Of a stretch of DNA of 40,208 nucleotides, positions 1 through 8,794 are shown one piece after another (position 1 is the stretch's first letter; the number at the start of each line of letters is the position of its first letter). This DNA is from JAPOQD01 sp964620555 (GTDB lineage Bacteria > Pseudomonadota > Gammaproteobacteria > Pseudomonadales > Halieaceae), in assembly GCA_964620555.1 (NCBI GenBank), contig CAZUGZ010000015.1, positions 1 through 40,208 on the forward strand, in the 5' to 3' direction. The notes below the pieces were generated by a model, which did not search any database, was not told the origin of the DNA, and saw nothing but the letters and a program-made list of their open reading frames with translations. The position numbers and the translations under genes are program-made.

Positions 1-1182
1 GGCGGCTGCCGAATGGGCGAAGACCAGGCACTCCAGCAGCGAGTTGCTGGCCAGCCGGTTGGCTCCGTGCACGCCACTGCAGGCAGCCTCGCCGATGGCG
101 TAGAGGTTGCTGAGGTCGGTGCGCCCGCGGGTATCCACCAGGATGCCGCCGCAGGTGTAGTGGGCCGCGGGAACCACGGGGATGGGCTCGCTGGTGATAT
201 CGATGCCGAATTGCAGGCAGCGCTGGAGGATGGTGGGAAAGTGCTGGTGCAGGAACGCTGCCGGTTGGTGGCTGATGTCGAGGTACACGCAGTCACTGCC
301 GCTGCGCTTCATCTCGTGATCGATGGCTCGCGCCACGATGTCCCGCGGTGCCAGTTCTCCCCGTTCGTCGAAACTCGGCATGAAGCGGGTACCGTCGGGC
401 AACAGCAGCCTGCCCCCTTCGCCGCGCAGCGCCTCGCTGATCAGGAAAGACTTGGCCTGGGGGTGATACAGGCAGGTTGGATGGAATTGATTGAATTCCA
501 GGTTGGCCACCCGGCAGCCGGCGCGCCAGGCCATGGCAATGCCGTCGCCACTCGCCCCGTCCGGGTTACTGGTGTACAGATAGGCCTTGCTGGCACCGCC
601 GGTGGCAAGCACCACGAAACGAGCCCGAAACAGGTCTACCTTTCCGGTTTCCCTGTTCAATACATAGGCCCCGTGACAACGCCCATCGGCTTGAATGAGG
701 TCCACGGCCACCCGGTGATTGTAAATATTCACCTGTGGCGCGGCCAGGGTGTTGTCCGCCAGCACCCTGGAAATGGCCCGGCCGGTGGCGTCGGCCGCGT
801 GTATCACCCGGCGGCGGCTGTGGCCGCCTTCCCTGGTCAGGTGAAACTCCTGCCCGTCGCCCTTGCTGCGACGATCAAAATCGACCCCCTGTTGCAGCAG
901 CCACTCTACCATCTGGCGACCGCGGCGGACGGTAAATTCCACTGCCTCCCGCCGACACAGGCCGACACCGACGGCGATGGTGTCGTCGACGTGACAGGCG
1001 ATGCTGTCGTCTGGATCGAGTACGGCAGCCAGGCCCCCCTGGGCCCAGTAGGTTGAACCCTGGGTCAGGTCTCCCTTGCTGAGCAGCGCGGTATTACAAT
1101 GCGCCGACAGTTGCAGCGCCAGCGCCAGACCGGCTGCGCCGCCGCCGATGATGAGTACATCGTGCTCAAACTGTTGAGACAT
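1..1182 (-). CDS. nadB: L-aspartate oxidase NadB (C-terminus beyond window)
   Basis: Flavoenzyme that oxidises L-aspartate to iminoaspartate, the first step of de novo NAD synthesis; cytoplasmic. Reading the minus strand from an ATG at 1182 gives 394 uninterrupted codons to the window edge. The family is about 535 residues, so roughly the last quarter is missing. Visible signs are the N-terminal FAD-binding glycine motif (IIGGGAAGLALAL, residues about 10-22), the STYWAQGGLAAV segment, the LEFNQFHPT active-site stretch and, near the edge, GANRLASNSLLE, which are typical of the succinate dehydrogenase/NadB flavoprotein family. It is divergent from rpoE across a 146-base gap, an arrangement also found in E. 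coli and Pseudomonas. Identity is secure; the unseen part cannot be judged. Confidence 0.95.
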   Translation of the reverse strand, partial: MSQQFEHDVLIIGGGAAGLALALQLSAHCNTALLSKGDLTQGSTYWAQGGLAAVLDPDDSIACHVDDTIAVGVGLCRREAVEFTVRRGRQMVEWLLQQGVDFDRRSKGDGQEFHLTREGGHSRRRVIHAADATGRAISRVLADNTLAAPQVNIYNHRVAVDLIQADGRCHGAYVLNRETGKVDLFRARFVVLATGGASKAYLYTSNPDGASGDGIAMAWRAGCRVANLEFNQFHPTCLYHPQAKSFLISEALRGEGGRLLLPDGTRFMPSFDERGELAPRDIVARAIDHEMKRSGSDCVYLDISHQPAAFLHQHFPTILQRCLQFGIDITSEPIPVVPAAHYTCGGILVDTRGRTDLSNLYAIGEAACSGVHGANRLASNSLLECLVFAHSAAA

Positions 1183-1275
1183 GCATTTCACGCTGTCTTG
1201 ATCAGCTAAATAGTATATGCTGGTCAAAGACTTAGAGTGGGTTATTCAAAGTATATACGAGCCCGGATGGTTACT

Positions 1276-1282
1276 GGAACTT
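1276..1282 (+). promoter_or_regulatory. possible sigma-E type -35 element upstream of rpoE
   Basis: The heptamer GGAACTT, the classical -35 element of RpoE/AlgU-dependent promoters, lies 46 bases before the rpoE start, where an autoregulatory promoter is expected. I could not find a matching TCTRA-type -10 at 15-17 bases spacing, and the resulting leader would be short. It is therefore only a candidate. Confidence 0.25.
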
Positions 1283-1328
1283 TTCGGCTCGGTTGCCGCT
1301 GCGGTGTTCGCTGTGGAGGAAATAGCGG

Positions 1329-1928
1329 TTGAGCGCGATGGAAAACGACAGGCAATTGGTAGAAAAGGTCCAGGCTGGGGACAAGCGGGCCTTTGACCTG
1401 TTGGTGCTGAAATACCAGCACAAGATTTTTCTGCTGATTTCCCGCTATATCAGTGACAGCCACGAGATACAGGATGTGGCCCAGGAGGCATTTATCAAGG
1501 CCTATCGGGCCTTGCCCAATTTTCGTGGTGACAGTGCTTTCTATACCTGGCTCTACCGGATTGCCGCCAATACGGCAAAAAATTACCTGTTATCCCGCAG
1601 CCGTCGCCCACCGGAAACCGATGTCGAGGTGGCGGACGCGGAATATTATGAAAGCGGGGCCGCCCTGCGCGATGTCGACACTCCGGAAAGCCAGTTGTTT
1701 GGTGATGAACTGAAGATGGTGGTCAACCAGGCCATCGATGCCCTGCCGGTGGATTTGCGTTCGGCGGTAACTTTACGCGAGTTTGATGGTCTGAGTTACG
1801 AAGCGATTGCGGATATCATGGATTGTCCGGTGGGTACGGTGCGTTCACGGATTTTCCGGGCCAGGGAGGCGATAGATAAACGGGTACGGGCGCTGATGCA
1901 GGGTGAAAGCCTGCGCGATATGCAGTGA
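1329..1928 (+). CDS. rpoE: RNA polymerase sigma factor RpoE (AlgU/sigma-E)
   Basis: Group IV (ECF) sigma factor that directs RNA polymerase to envelope-stress genes. The 199-residue protein has sigma region 2 (FRGDSAFYTWLYRIA with preceding QEAFIKAYRAL) and region 4 (LREFDGLSYEAIADIMDCPVGTVRSRIFRARE), nearly identical to E. coli RpoE and Pseudomonas AlgU. The start chosen is TTG at 1329, because the purine-rich GGAGGA at 1315-1320 sits 8 bases upstream and this gives the usual family length. The ATG at 1338 is 17 bases from that site and is the alternative. It is first in rpoE-rseA-rseB-rseC-mucD, so its inhibitors are co-transcribed. Activity is presumably controlled by regulated proteolysis of RseA, as in the known family. 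Confidence 0.97.
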   Translation: MSAMENDRQLVEKVQAGDKRAFDLLVLKYQHKIFLLISRYISDSHEIQDVAQEAFIKAYRALPNFRGDSAFYTWLYRIAANTAKNYLLSRSRRPPETDVEVADAEYYESGAALRDVDTPESQLFGDELKMVVNQAIDALPVDLRSAVTLREFDGLSYEAIADIMDCPVGTVRSRIFRAREAIDKRVRALMQGESLRDMQ

Positions 1929-1948
1929 AACGGCTGGGAATCAGAGGT

Positions 1949-2548
1949 ATGAATGAAAGGATCAATGAATCGATTTCGGCATTGATGGACGACGAGGCCA
2001 ACGAACTGGAACTGCAGCGGCTGCTCAGGCAGTCCGGACAGCCCGAGGTTCGGGAAGTCTGGCAACGCTACCACCTGACCCGTTTCTCCCTGCACGGCAC
2101 GGCCCGAGGTCTGGATGTATCAGCCGCAGTGATGGCCGCCATCGAAGCGGAAACCAGTGCACCCGAGCCGGTCGCCCGGCATCCGCGGCTGCGAAGATTG
2201 CGGCGCCCGCCGGCCAGCTTCTCGGTGGCGGCCTCGGTGCTTGCCGCGGTGTTGGCGGGCGGCCTCTGGTACAGCCTGGAGGATGAAACGGCGGCCACCG
2301 GCAACCGGGTGGCCGGGCAGGTGCCCGCGCTGGCAGAGGTCGATGCCAGGCCGGGTCCGGCGACCTATGTTTCCTCTCCCGCCCCGGTGCTGCAACCGGT
2401 TTCCCTGCCGCGGCAATTCAACTACAACCGGTTGGCGGACCGGCAGTTGCAGCGTTACCTGAAGTCACACATCGATGAGGCCGCCCTGAATACTCCCCAG
2501 GGCATGATGCCCTACGCTCGGGTTATCGCCCTGCATGTGGAGGACTGA
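1949..2548 (+). CDS. rseA: anti-sigma-E factor RseA (MucA)
   Basis: Inner-membrane anti-sigma factor that binds RpoE through its cytoplasmic N-terminus. The 199-residue product begins MNERINESISALMDDEAN, the typical RseA/MucA N-terminal domain. It has one membrane segment at about residues 91-109 (SVAASVLAAVLAGGLWY) and a periplasmic C-terminal part ending in a MucA-like stretch (LQRYLKSHIDEAAL, then GMMPYARVIAL). The ATG at 1949 is preceded by AGAGG at 1943-1947. An in-frame GTG at 1925 would overlap the rpoE stop and add eight residues, but is less likely. In the known pathway DegS-type and RseP proteases cut this protein under envelope stress to release sigma-E. The final residues VED are hydrophobic-acidic and not diagnostic. 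Confidence 0.93.
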   Translation: MNERINESISALMDDEANELELQRLLRQSGQPEVREVWQRYHLTRFSLHGTARGLDVSAAVMAAIEAETSAPEPVARHPRLRRLRRPPASFSVAASVLAAVLAGGLWYSLEDETAATGNRVAGQVPALAEVDARPGPATYVSSPAPVLQPVSLPRQFNYNRLADRQLQRYLKSHIDEAALNTPQGMMPYARVIALHVED

Positions 2549-2566
2549 GCCCTTGTCCGGTTTCAC

Positions 2567-2589
2567 TGGCGTCTCGACGTCCTCGCTGC
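2567..2589. repeat. short intergenic element, copy 1 (upstream of rseB)
   Basis: A 23-base stretch of the form TGGCGTCTCGAC-4 bases-TCGCTGC lies in the 56-base gap between rseA and rseB. The same pattern, differing only in the four central bases, occurs at 38109-38131 in the gap between kdsB and murB. Both copies lie just upstream of a gene start. Two copies in 40 kb may be a dispersed short repeat or chance. Confidence 0.35.
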
Positions 2590-2604
2590 GAGCCATGGTG
2601 GAAC

Positions 2605-3537
2605 ATGTGTCCTAGCGGCCCGTTCAAAGTGGTTGTCCTGCTGCTGGTGTGTTCCTGCCCGGCGCTGGGCAGCCCCGCCTGTGACGCCGACCGCGAGGCC
2701 CTGCACTGGCTGGAACGCATGTCCAGGAGTATGCGCGAATTCAGTTATCAGGGCGTAGTGACCTATCAGCGCGGCAATTTGCTGCAGCCGCTGCGCATCA
2801 GCCACTACGTGACCAATGGCCGGGAGACCGCACTGCTTACCAGCTTGAGCGGCCGTGCCGGCACTGTAGTGCGCCGCGGACACCCCCAGGACCGCGTTCA
2901 TCCAGGCGGGCAATTGACCCGTATCAGTGCCGGTCACGGCGCAGATCCCTGCGGTCTGGCCCGCCACTATCGTTTGCAGTTTCGCCACACCAGCCGCGAG
3001 GCAGGGCGCGATGCCCGCTGGCTGCAGGTGTCGCCCAGGGACCGCTACCGCTACGGTTATCAACTGGCGCTCGACACGGAGACCGGACTGCTGTTGCGCA
3101 GCCGGACGCTGACCGGTGACGGCAAGGTACTGGAACATTTCCAGTTTGCCGACCTGCAGATCGGTCGCACCGCTGTTCCCGTGGCGACCAATATAATGCA
3201 CCTGATCACACATACCAAAGAGGTTGCCCCATCCGAACGACGCGGGCCGCCCTGGCGGGTGACCTGGGTTCCCGAGGGGTTTGTCGCAACCGGTCCGGGG
3301 CGAGGTGTCGGCTTCAGCGATGGCCTGGCGGCTTTCAGTGTCTACCTGGAACGCCGGCGGCAGGGGCTCGAACCGGGAGAGGGACGTGCCCGGCGTGGTG
3401 GTACCACGGCCTACACCCGCGGTGTACACTTGGCCGACCGGCCTCTGCTGATCACGGTCATCGGTGAGATTCCGATCGACACGGCGCGGAAGGTGGCGGA
3501 TTCGATTACCTGGGTGGATAGTTCCGATGCTCACTGA
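2605..3537 (+). CDS. rseB: sigma-E regulator RseB (MucB), periplasmic
   Basis: Periplasmic protein that binds RseA and blocks its cleavage until off-pathway envelope molecules are sensed. The 310-residue product has an N-terminal signal-like hydrophobic stretch (KVVVLLLVCSCPALG, residues 8-22). The MucB/RseB domain follows: LHWLERMSRSMREFSYQG near residue 33, then the YQLALDTETGLLLRS region, with a C-terminal domain from about residue 210 containing VTWVPEGF and FSVYLE. The ATG at 2605 has only a weak purine run upstream (GGTGGA). It follows rseA by 56 bases and its 3' end overlaps rseC by 11 bases, supporting one operon. The signal sequence has several Cys, so a lipoprotein cannot be excluded, but there is no clean lipobox. 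Confidence 0.9.
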   Translation: MCPSGPFKVVVLLLVCSCPALGSPACDADREALHWLERMSRSMREFSYQGVVTYQRGNLLQPLRISHYVTNGRETALLTSLSGRAGTVVRRGHPQDRVHPGGQLTRISAGHGADPCGLARHYRLQFRHTSREAGRDARWLQVSPRDRYRYGYQLALDTETGLLLRSRTLTGDGKVLEHFQFADLQIGRTAVPVATNIMHLITHTKEVAPSERRGPPWRVTWVPEGFVATGPGRGVGFSDGLAAFSVYLERRRQGLEPGEGRARRGGTTAYTRGVHLADRPLLITVIGEIPIDTARKVADSITWVDSSDAH

Positions 3538-3991
3538 AACCGGAACGGTGGTTGCCATCGACGACGATGGCCTGTGGGTGCAGACCATTCGGCAAAGCAC
3601 CTGTAGCCGATGCAGTGCCCGCCAGGGCTGCGGTCACCGGTTGCTCAATCGCAATGGCCGCAAGCACCAGTTGCGGGTATTGTTGGATGGGCAGGCCGCA
3701 AGTGACTACCGGCTGGATGACGAGGTGCGTATCGCCATCCCCGAGCAGGTGGTGGTAGTGGGCTCCTTCGTGGTCTACATAGTGCCGCTGTTGCTGATCC
3801 TGCTCGGCGCCGCCCTCGGTAGTCAATTGTTTGGCAGCGGTGACTGGGTGACGGTGGTTGGTGCGCTGGCCGGGTTCTGGCTGGGCATCGTCCTGTTGCG
3901 CCGCCACGGACGAATTCACCGGCATGACCTGGCGTCACAACCGCGTTTGCTGGGTCGGGTCGGTGCCGTCGAAAGCACCCCGCCAGACTGA
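3527..3991 (+). CDS. rseC: SoxR-reducing/RseC-type membrane protein RseC (MucC)
   Basis: Small inner-membrane protein of the rpoE operon; RseC homologues are linked to sigma-E control and to reduction of SoxR. The 154-residue product starts MLTETGTVVAIDDDGLWVQT, matching the family start, at an ATG inside the end of rseB. A cysteine cluster C26-x2-C29-x5-C35 follows, as in E. coli RseC. Two membrane segments lie at about residues 76-103 (VVVVGSFVVYIVPLLLILLG region) and 107-125 (VTVVGALAGFWLGIVLL). The reading frame is open further upstream (to 3464), but the extra residues do not look like the family. The biochemical role of the family is only partly known. Confidence 0.9.
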   Translation: MLTETGTVVAIDDDGLWVQTIRQSTCSRCSARQGCGHRLLNRNGRKHQLRVLLDGQAASDYRLDDEVRIAIPEQVVVVGSFVVYIVPLLLILLGAALGSQLFGSGDWVTVVGALAGFWLGIVLLRRHGRIHRHDLASQPRLLGRVGAVESTPPD

Positions 3992-4018
3992 TTTCATCGT
4001 TCTTTCAGAGGTACGTTC

Positions 4019-5419
4019 ATGTACAAATTTAGAACTGCGATGCTTGTTGCGTTGCTAGTGTCGATCGCCAGCTCGATTGCCCACGCCACCAGCCTGCCGG
4101 AATTCAAATCCATCATTGAAAAGAACTCACCGGCGGTGGTCAAGATCCTGGTGGACTACGAATCCGCTGATCGTTCGCGCGGCAGACCACCCGCTCTGAA
4201 CCAGCAGATTCCAGAGTATCTGCGCCGCTATTTCGAGTTCAGGGGAGAGCCGCAGCCGCAACAGCAGCGCCAGTCCATGGGCTCCGGATTCATCATTTCC
4301 GCCGATGGCTACATCGTCACCAACAACCACGTGGTGCAGAAGGCGAAAACCATCACCGTGCGGCTGATCGACCGTCGCGAATTCGAGGCCGAAGTGATCG
4401 GGCTGGACCCCCGCTCCGACCTGGCCCTGTTGCAGGTGGATGCCGACGGCCTGCCGGTACTGACCCTGGGCACACCCGGCGAACTGGAAGTCGGTGAATG
4501 GGTGTTGGCGATCGGCTCACCCTTCGGCCTGGACTACTCGGCGACCGCGGGTATCGTCAGCGCCAAGGGCCGCAGTCTGCCCGGCCAGGCCAATGACAAT
4601 TACGTGCCGTTCATCCAGACCGACGTGGCCATCAACCCCGGCAATTCCGGTGGTCCCCTGTTCAATCTCAAGGGGGAAGTAGTGGGGGTGAACTCACAGA
4701 TCTACACTCGCACCGGCGGCTCCATCGGGCTCTCGTTCGCAGTGCCGGTGAGCGTGGTGGTGAATGTGGTCCAGCAGTTGAAGGATTCGGGGCAGGTCAC
4801 GCGAGGTTGGCTCGGGGTCACCATCCAGGACGTGGACAAGAACCTGGCGGAATCGTTTGGCCTGGAAAAGCCCAAGGGTGCCCTGATTTCCCAATTGCAG
4901 CCCGACGGGCCGGCCCAGTTCGGCGGCCTGCAGACCGGAGATATCATCGTCGAATTTGACGGTCAGTCGATACTGCGCTCTTCGGACCTTCCCCATGTGG
5001 TTGGTCTCACCAACCCGGGCGACGAGGTGGTGGTAAAAGTTGTGCGCGACGGCAAGCCCAAAACACTCAGGGTGGAGGTTGGCAGCCTGGGTGCGGATGA
5101 AACAGCCACGGTCCTGGCCAAATCCGATCGGAACACCGCTGGAGCGCGTCTGGGGCTGGTGGTCGAGGAGGCTCATCAGGATCTCCAGGAGCGCTGGGGT
5201 ATCAGCGGCGGCGTAGTGGTGGTAGAGGTTCTTGCCGACACCCCGGCCGCCCGCAGCGGCATCATGCGCGGGGACGTGATTACCCGGGTGGGTTCCACCG
5301 CAGTGAACTCACTGGCGGCCTATGAGCGCAGTCTGGCCAAGCTGGAAGACGGTCAAACCGTGCCCCTGCGGGTGATTCGGCGCGGCGCACCACTGTTTAT
5401 CGGTTTGAAGCTGGACTGA
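4019..5419 (+). CDS. mucD: periplasmic serine endoprotease DegP-like MucD
   Basis: HtrA/DegP-family protease and chaperone that degrades misfolded periplasmic proteins. The 466-residue product has a signal peptide (cut probably after SIAHA, residue 23) and a trypsin-like domain with the full triad: His104 in TNNHVV, Asp134 in RSDLALL and Ser210 in NPGNSGGPL. Two PDZ domains follow, at about 270-360 (GWLGVTIQDV... region) and 375-466 (VVEVLADTPAARSGIMRGDVI). The ATG has a good ribosome-binding site (AGAGGT about 7 bases upstream). It is the last gene of the rpoE-rseABC-mucD series, as in Pseudomonas, where MucD acts as a negative regulator of AlgU signalling. It is likely controlled by sigma-E itself. 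Confidence 0.95.
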   Translation: MYKFRTAMLVALLVSIASSIAHATSLPEFKSIIEKNSPAVVKILVDYESADRSRGRPPALNQQIPEYLRRYFEFRGEPQPQQQRQSMGSGFIISADGYIVTNNHVVQKAKTITVRLIDRREFEAEVIGLDPRSDLALLQVDADGLPVLTLGTPGELEVGEWVLAIGSPFGLDYSATAGIVSAKGRSLPGQANDNYVPFIQTDVAINPGNSGGPLFNLKGEVVGVNSQIYTRTGGSIGLSFAVPVSVVVNVVQQLKDSGQVTRGWLGVTIQDVDKNLAESFGLEKPKGALISQLQPDGPAQFGGLQTGDIIVEFDGQSILRSSDLPHVVGLTNPGDEVVVKVVRDGKPKTLRVEVGSLGADETATVLAKSDRNTAGARLGLVVEEAHQDLQERWGISGGVVVVEVLADTPAARSGIMRGDVITRVGSTAVNSLAAYERSLAKLEDGQTVPLRVIRRGAPLFIGLKLD

Positions 5420-5432
5420 TGGACGGTTTTCG

Positions 5433-7232
5433 GTGAGCAGACAGGAGCGGATTCGAAACTTCTCGATCATAGCTCACATCGACCACGGCAAATCGACCCT
5501 GGCGGATCGTTTCATCCAGGTCTGTGGGGGGTTGAGTGATCGGGAGATGGCCGAGCAAGTGCTGGATAGCATGGATATCGAGCGCGAGCGGGGAATTACC
5601 ATCAAGGCACAGAGCGTTGCCCTCAACTACCAGGCCAGGGATGGCACTACCTACCAGTTGAATTTCATCGATACGCCGGGACACGTGGATTTCTCCTACG
5701 AGGTATCCCGTTCCCTGGCTGCCTGTGAAGGGGCCTTGCTGGTGGTGGACGCGGCGCAGGGAGTGGAAGCCCAGTCCGTGGCCAACTGCTACACCGCCAT
5801 AGAGCAGGGACTGGAGGTGTTGCCGGTACTCAACAAAATGGATCTGTCGCAGGCCGAACCAGATCGGGTCAAGCGGGAAATCGAGGAAATCATCGGCATC
5901 GATGCCAGTCAGGCCTGCCTGGTCAGCGCCAAATCGGGCAGGGGCGTGGAGCAGCTGCTGGAGCATCTGATCGCCGTGGTGCCGCCACCCCAAGGTGATC
6001 TGCAGGCTCCCCTGCAGGCCTTGATCATCGATAGCTGGTTCGACAATTACCTCGGTATCGTGTCGCTGGTGTGTGTCAAGCAGGGCCAGTTGCGCCGCGG
6101 CGACAAGATCATGGCCAAGAGCCTGGGACGGTCTCACGCCGTCGACAGCGTCGGTGTGTTTGGTCCCAAACGCATGGTAACCGAGGCGCTGCAAGCCGGG
6201 GAGGTGGGTTTTGTGGTGGCCGGCATCAAGGATATTCACGGTGCGCCGGTGGGCGACACCCTGATTCATGCGGCCAACCCGGACGTCGCCGCACTGCCGG
6301 GCTTTCAGTTGGTCAAGCCGCAGGTCTACGCGGGTATCTTCACCATCAGCTCCGACGATTACGAGGATTTTCGTGAGGCGCTGGGCAAGCTGACCCTCAA
6401 TGATGCGTCCCTGTTCTACGAGCCGGAAACTTCCACTGCACTGGGATTCGGCTTTCGCTGCGGCTTTCTGGGCATGTTGCACATGGAAATAGTGCAGGAA
6501 CGGTTGGAGCGGGAATACGACCTGGACCTGATCAGCACGGCACCCACAGTGGTCTATGAAGTGTTGTGCAAGAACGGTGAGGTACTGGCGGTAGACAACC
6601 CGGCAGCACTACCCGAAAGCGGCGCAATCGAAGAAATGCGGGAACCCATTGTGCAGGCCAACATGCTGGTTCCCCAGCAATTCCTGGGCAATATCCTGCA
6701 ACTCTGCGTGGCCAGGCGCGGGGTTCAGAAGGACATGCAGTTTCTGGGGCAACAGGTGGCCGTCCACTACGAACTGCCGATGGCGGAAGTGGTGATGGAT
6801 TTCTATGACCGGCTCAAATCGGTCAGCCGTGGTTACGCCTCTCTGGACTACGGTTTTGTGCGTTTCCAGAAAGCCGACCTGGTCAAACTGGAAGTACTGA
6901 TCAATGGTGAGCGGGTAGACGCCCTGGCCATTATCGTGCATCGGGATCAGGTACAATGGCGGGGTCGCGCCCTCACCGAAAAGATGAAGGAATTGATTCC
7001 CCGGCAGATGTTCGATGTGGCGATACAGGCCGCGGTCGGTACCAGGATTGTCGCCCGTCAGACGGTGAAAGCCCTGCGCAAAAACGTGACCGCCAAATGT
7101 TACGGTGGCGATGTGACCCGCAAGCGCAAACTGCTGGATAAACAGAAAGCGGGAAAGAAGCGCATGAAGCAGGTGGGCAAAGTGGAAATCCCGCAGTCGG
7201 CTTTCCTGGCCGTGTTGAAAACTGATCACTAG
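5433..7232 (+). CDS. lepA: elongation factor 4 (LepA) GTPase
   Basis: Translational GTPase of the EF-G family that acts on ribosomes during biogenesis and elongation stress. The 599-residue protein has G1 AHIDHGKST (residues 14-22), switch motif RGITIKAQ, G3 DTPGHVDF, G4 NKMD and G5 SAKSG. EF-G-like domains II, III and V follow. The LepA-specific C-terminal domain is clear from YGGDVTRKRKLLDKQKAGKK near the end. The start is GTG at 5433, 14 bases after mucD, giving the standard N-terminus SRQERIRNFSIIAHID. No strong Shine-Dalgarno is visible. The downstream neighbour lepB is its usual operon partner. Confidence 0.97.
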   Translation: MSRQERIRNFSIIAHIDHGKSTLADRFIQVCGGLSDREMAEQVLDSMDIERERGITIKAQSVALNYQARDGTTYQLNFIDTPGHVDFSYEVSRSLAACEGALLVVDAAQGVEAQSVANCYTAIEQGLEVLPVLNKMDLSQAEPDRVKREIEEIIGIDASQACLVSAKSGRGVEQLLEHLIAVVPPPQGDLQAPLQALIIDSWFDNYLGIVSLVCVKQGQLRRGDKIMAKSLGRSHAVDSVGVFGPKRMVTEALQAGEVGFVVAGIKDIHGAPVGDTLIHAANPDVAALPGFQLVKPQVYAGIFTISSDDYEDFREALGKLTLNDASLFYEPETSTALGFGFRCGFLGMLHMEIVQERLEREYDLDLISTAPTVVYEVLCKNGEVLAVDNPAALPESGAIEEMREPIVQANMLVPQQFLGNILQLCVARRGVQKDMQFLGQQVAVHYELPMAEVVMDFYDRLKSVSRGYASLDYGFVRFQKADLVKLEVLINGERVDALAIIVHRDQVQWRGRALTEKMKELIPRQMFDVAIQAAVGTRIVARQTVKALRKNVTAKCYGGDVTRKRKLLDKQKAGKKRMKQVGKVEIPQSAFLAVLKTDH

Positions 7233-7249
7233 AGGAGTATTGCCGGCCA

Positions 7250-8095
7250 ATGCCCCTGGATATAGATTTTCCCCTGATCCTGGTCCTGCTGACGGCCGCC
7301 AGCGGTCTGATCTGGCTGGCCGACCGGCTGTTGCTGCTGCCGCGTCGGCGGCAGGCGCTGGCCAGGCTGGAGAGTGAGTTCCCCCTGCGGGAGCAGCCAC
7401 GGCACCCCCAGCAGCTCGCCTATCAGCAGCGGGTTCGCGAAGTCGCGTCCGAACCCGTGCTGGTTGAGTATTCCAGGTCGTTCTTTCCGGTGTTTCTGCT
7501 GGTGCTGGTGTTGCGTTCCTTTTTGGTGGAGCCGTTCCAGATTCCCTCTCTCTCCATGTATCCGACGCTCAACAAGGGCGACTACATTCTGGTCAACAAA
7601 TATACCTACGGCATTCGTCTGCCGGTGGTTCGCACCCGGGTGCTGGAGATCAATACTCCCCGGCGCGGGGACGTCATGGTGTTTTTTCCACCGCACAAAA
7701 ATGATACCTATTTCATAAAGCGGGTGATCGGCCTGCCCGGGGACACCGTGCGCTACACCGACAAGAAACTCTTCGTCAACGACGACGAGTACCCCCAGCA
7801 GCTTTTGGCGCAGTTGCCGCCCTCCCGGCCCCGACTGCAACTCAGCAGGGAGCAGGTGGGAGATATCGAGCACGAAATCCAGACCAACCTGCTGCGGCCC
7901 AACCGCGACTTCACCGTAACGGTAGACCCGGGCCACTATTTCGTCATGGGCGACAACCGGGACGACAGTCAGGACAGCCGCTACTGGGGCCAGGTGCGGG
8001 AGCGGGATATCGTTGGCCGGGCATTTGCCGCCTGGATGTACTGGGATGAGTTTTTCTCCCTGCCGAGTTTTCGATACATGCGCTGGATCGAGTAA
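7250..8095 (+). CDS. lepB: signal peptidase I (LepB)
   Basis: Inner-membrane protease that removes signal peptides from exported proteins, using a Ser/Lys dyad. The 281-residue product has two N-terminal membrane segments (about residues 7-30 and 79-93). The catalytic Ser102 lies in IPSLSMYPTL, the catalytic Lys157 in YFIKRVIGLPGD, and the C-terminal signature MGDNRDDSQDSRYWG is present, all as in E. coli LepB. The ATG at 7250 follows lepA by 17 bases; AGAGGAG lies at 7231-7237, about 12 bases upstream. It is followed by rnc after a few bases, in the conserved order lepA-lepB-rnc-era-recO. Confidence 0.96.
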   Translation: MPLDIDFPLILVLLTAASGLIWLADRLLLLPRRRQALARLESEFPLREQPRHPQQLAYQQRVREVASEPVLVEYSRSFFPVFLLVLVLRSFLVEPFQIPSLSMYPTLNKGDYILVNKYTYGIRLPVVRTRVLEINTPRRGDVMVFFPPHKNDTYFIKRVIGLPGDTVRYTDKKLFVNDDEYPQQLLAQLPPSRPRLQLSREQVGDIEHEIQTNLLRPNRDFTVTVDPGHYFVMGDNRDDSQDSRYWGQVRERDIVGRAFAAWMYWDEFFSLPSFRYMRWIE

Positions 8096-8107
8096 CGGGT
8101 GGTTGCC

Positions 8108-8782
8108 GTGTCGGATCAAATCGGGCAGCTACAACGTCGGTTGGGGTATGAATTTAACGACCAGGCCCTGTTGCAGCTGGCACTGAGCCACCGAAGCTGT
8201 GGCGCCCACAACAATGAACGCCTGGAATTCCTGGGCGACTCCGCACTGAATTACGTGATCGGCGAATACCTGTACCGCAACTTCGAGAACGCTCCCGAAG
8301 GCGAAATGAGCCGCTCGCGAGCCGCCCTGGTGAGGGGTGAGACGCTGGCCCGGGTGGCCGCTGAACTGGAGCTGGGTGAGTTGATCAAGCTGGGTCCGGG
8401 GGAAAGGAAAAGCGGTGCCAGGCAGCGGGATTCGATTTTGGCCAATACCCTGGAAGCGGTGGTGGGCGCCATGTTGCTGGACGCCGGTATCGAACGGTGC
8501 CGCCAGGTGATTCTGCAATGGTTCCAACGGCGCCTGCAGGAACTTCCGCTGCAGGGCGTGGCCAAGGACAGCAAGACCCTGTTACAGGAATTTCTTCAGG
8601 GCCGCGGCCGGGCCTTGCCGGAGTACCATCTGGAACAGGCGACCGGGAGCGATCACCGCCGCGAGTTTCTGGTGAGCTGTCGGCTGCCGGAACTCGACTT
8701 GAGCCTGACCGGTAGCGCCAACACCCGTCGCAAGGCGGAACAGGAAGCGGCCCTGCGGGTCCTGCAATTCCTCCATGAGTGA
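8108..8782 (+). CDS. rnc: ribonuclease III
   Basis: Endonuclease that cuts double-stranded RNA, needed for rRNA processing and some mRNA regulation. From the GTG at 8108 the product is 224 residues, close to the E. coli length. The RNase III signature NERLEFLGDSALN is intact, the second acidic helix NTLEAVVGAMLLDAG is present, and a C-terminal double-stranded-RNA-binding domain covers about residues 150-222 (KTLLQEFLQGRG ... RRKAEQEAA). Another in-frame GTG at 8099 would add three residues. I prefer 8108 because the GGGTGG run at 8097-8102 then has workable spacing. The gap to era (8783-8831) contains an inverted repeat described separately. Confidence 0.95.
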   Translation: MSDQIGQLQRRLGYEFNDQALLQLALSHRSCGAHNNERLEFLGDSALNYVIGEYLYRNFENAPEGEMSRSRAALVRGETLARVAAELELGELIKLGPGERKSGARQRDSILANTLEAVVGAMLLDAGIERCRQVILQWFQRRLQELPLQGVAKDSKTLLQEFLQGRGRALPEYHLEQATGSDHRREFLVSCRLPELDLSLTGSANTRRKAEQEAALRVLQFLHE

Positions 8783-8794
8783 ATTCAGCCCGCC

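Noticed and set aside
13..1056. 347-codon plus-strand frame opposite nadB
   Set aside because: The minus strand encodes unmistakable NadB motifs throughout; the plus frame is its shadow.
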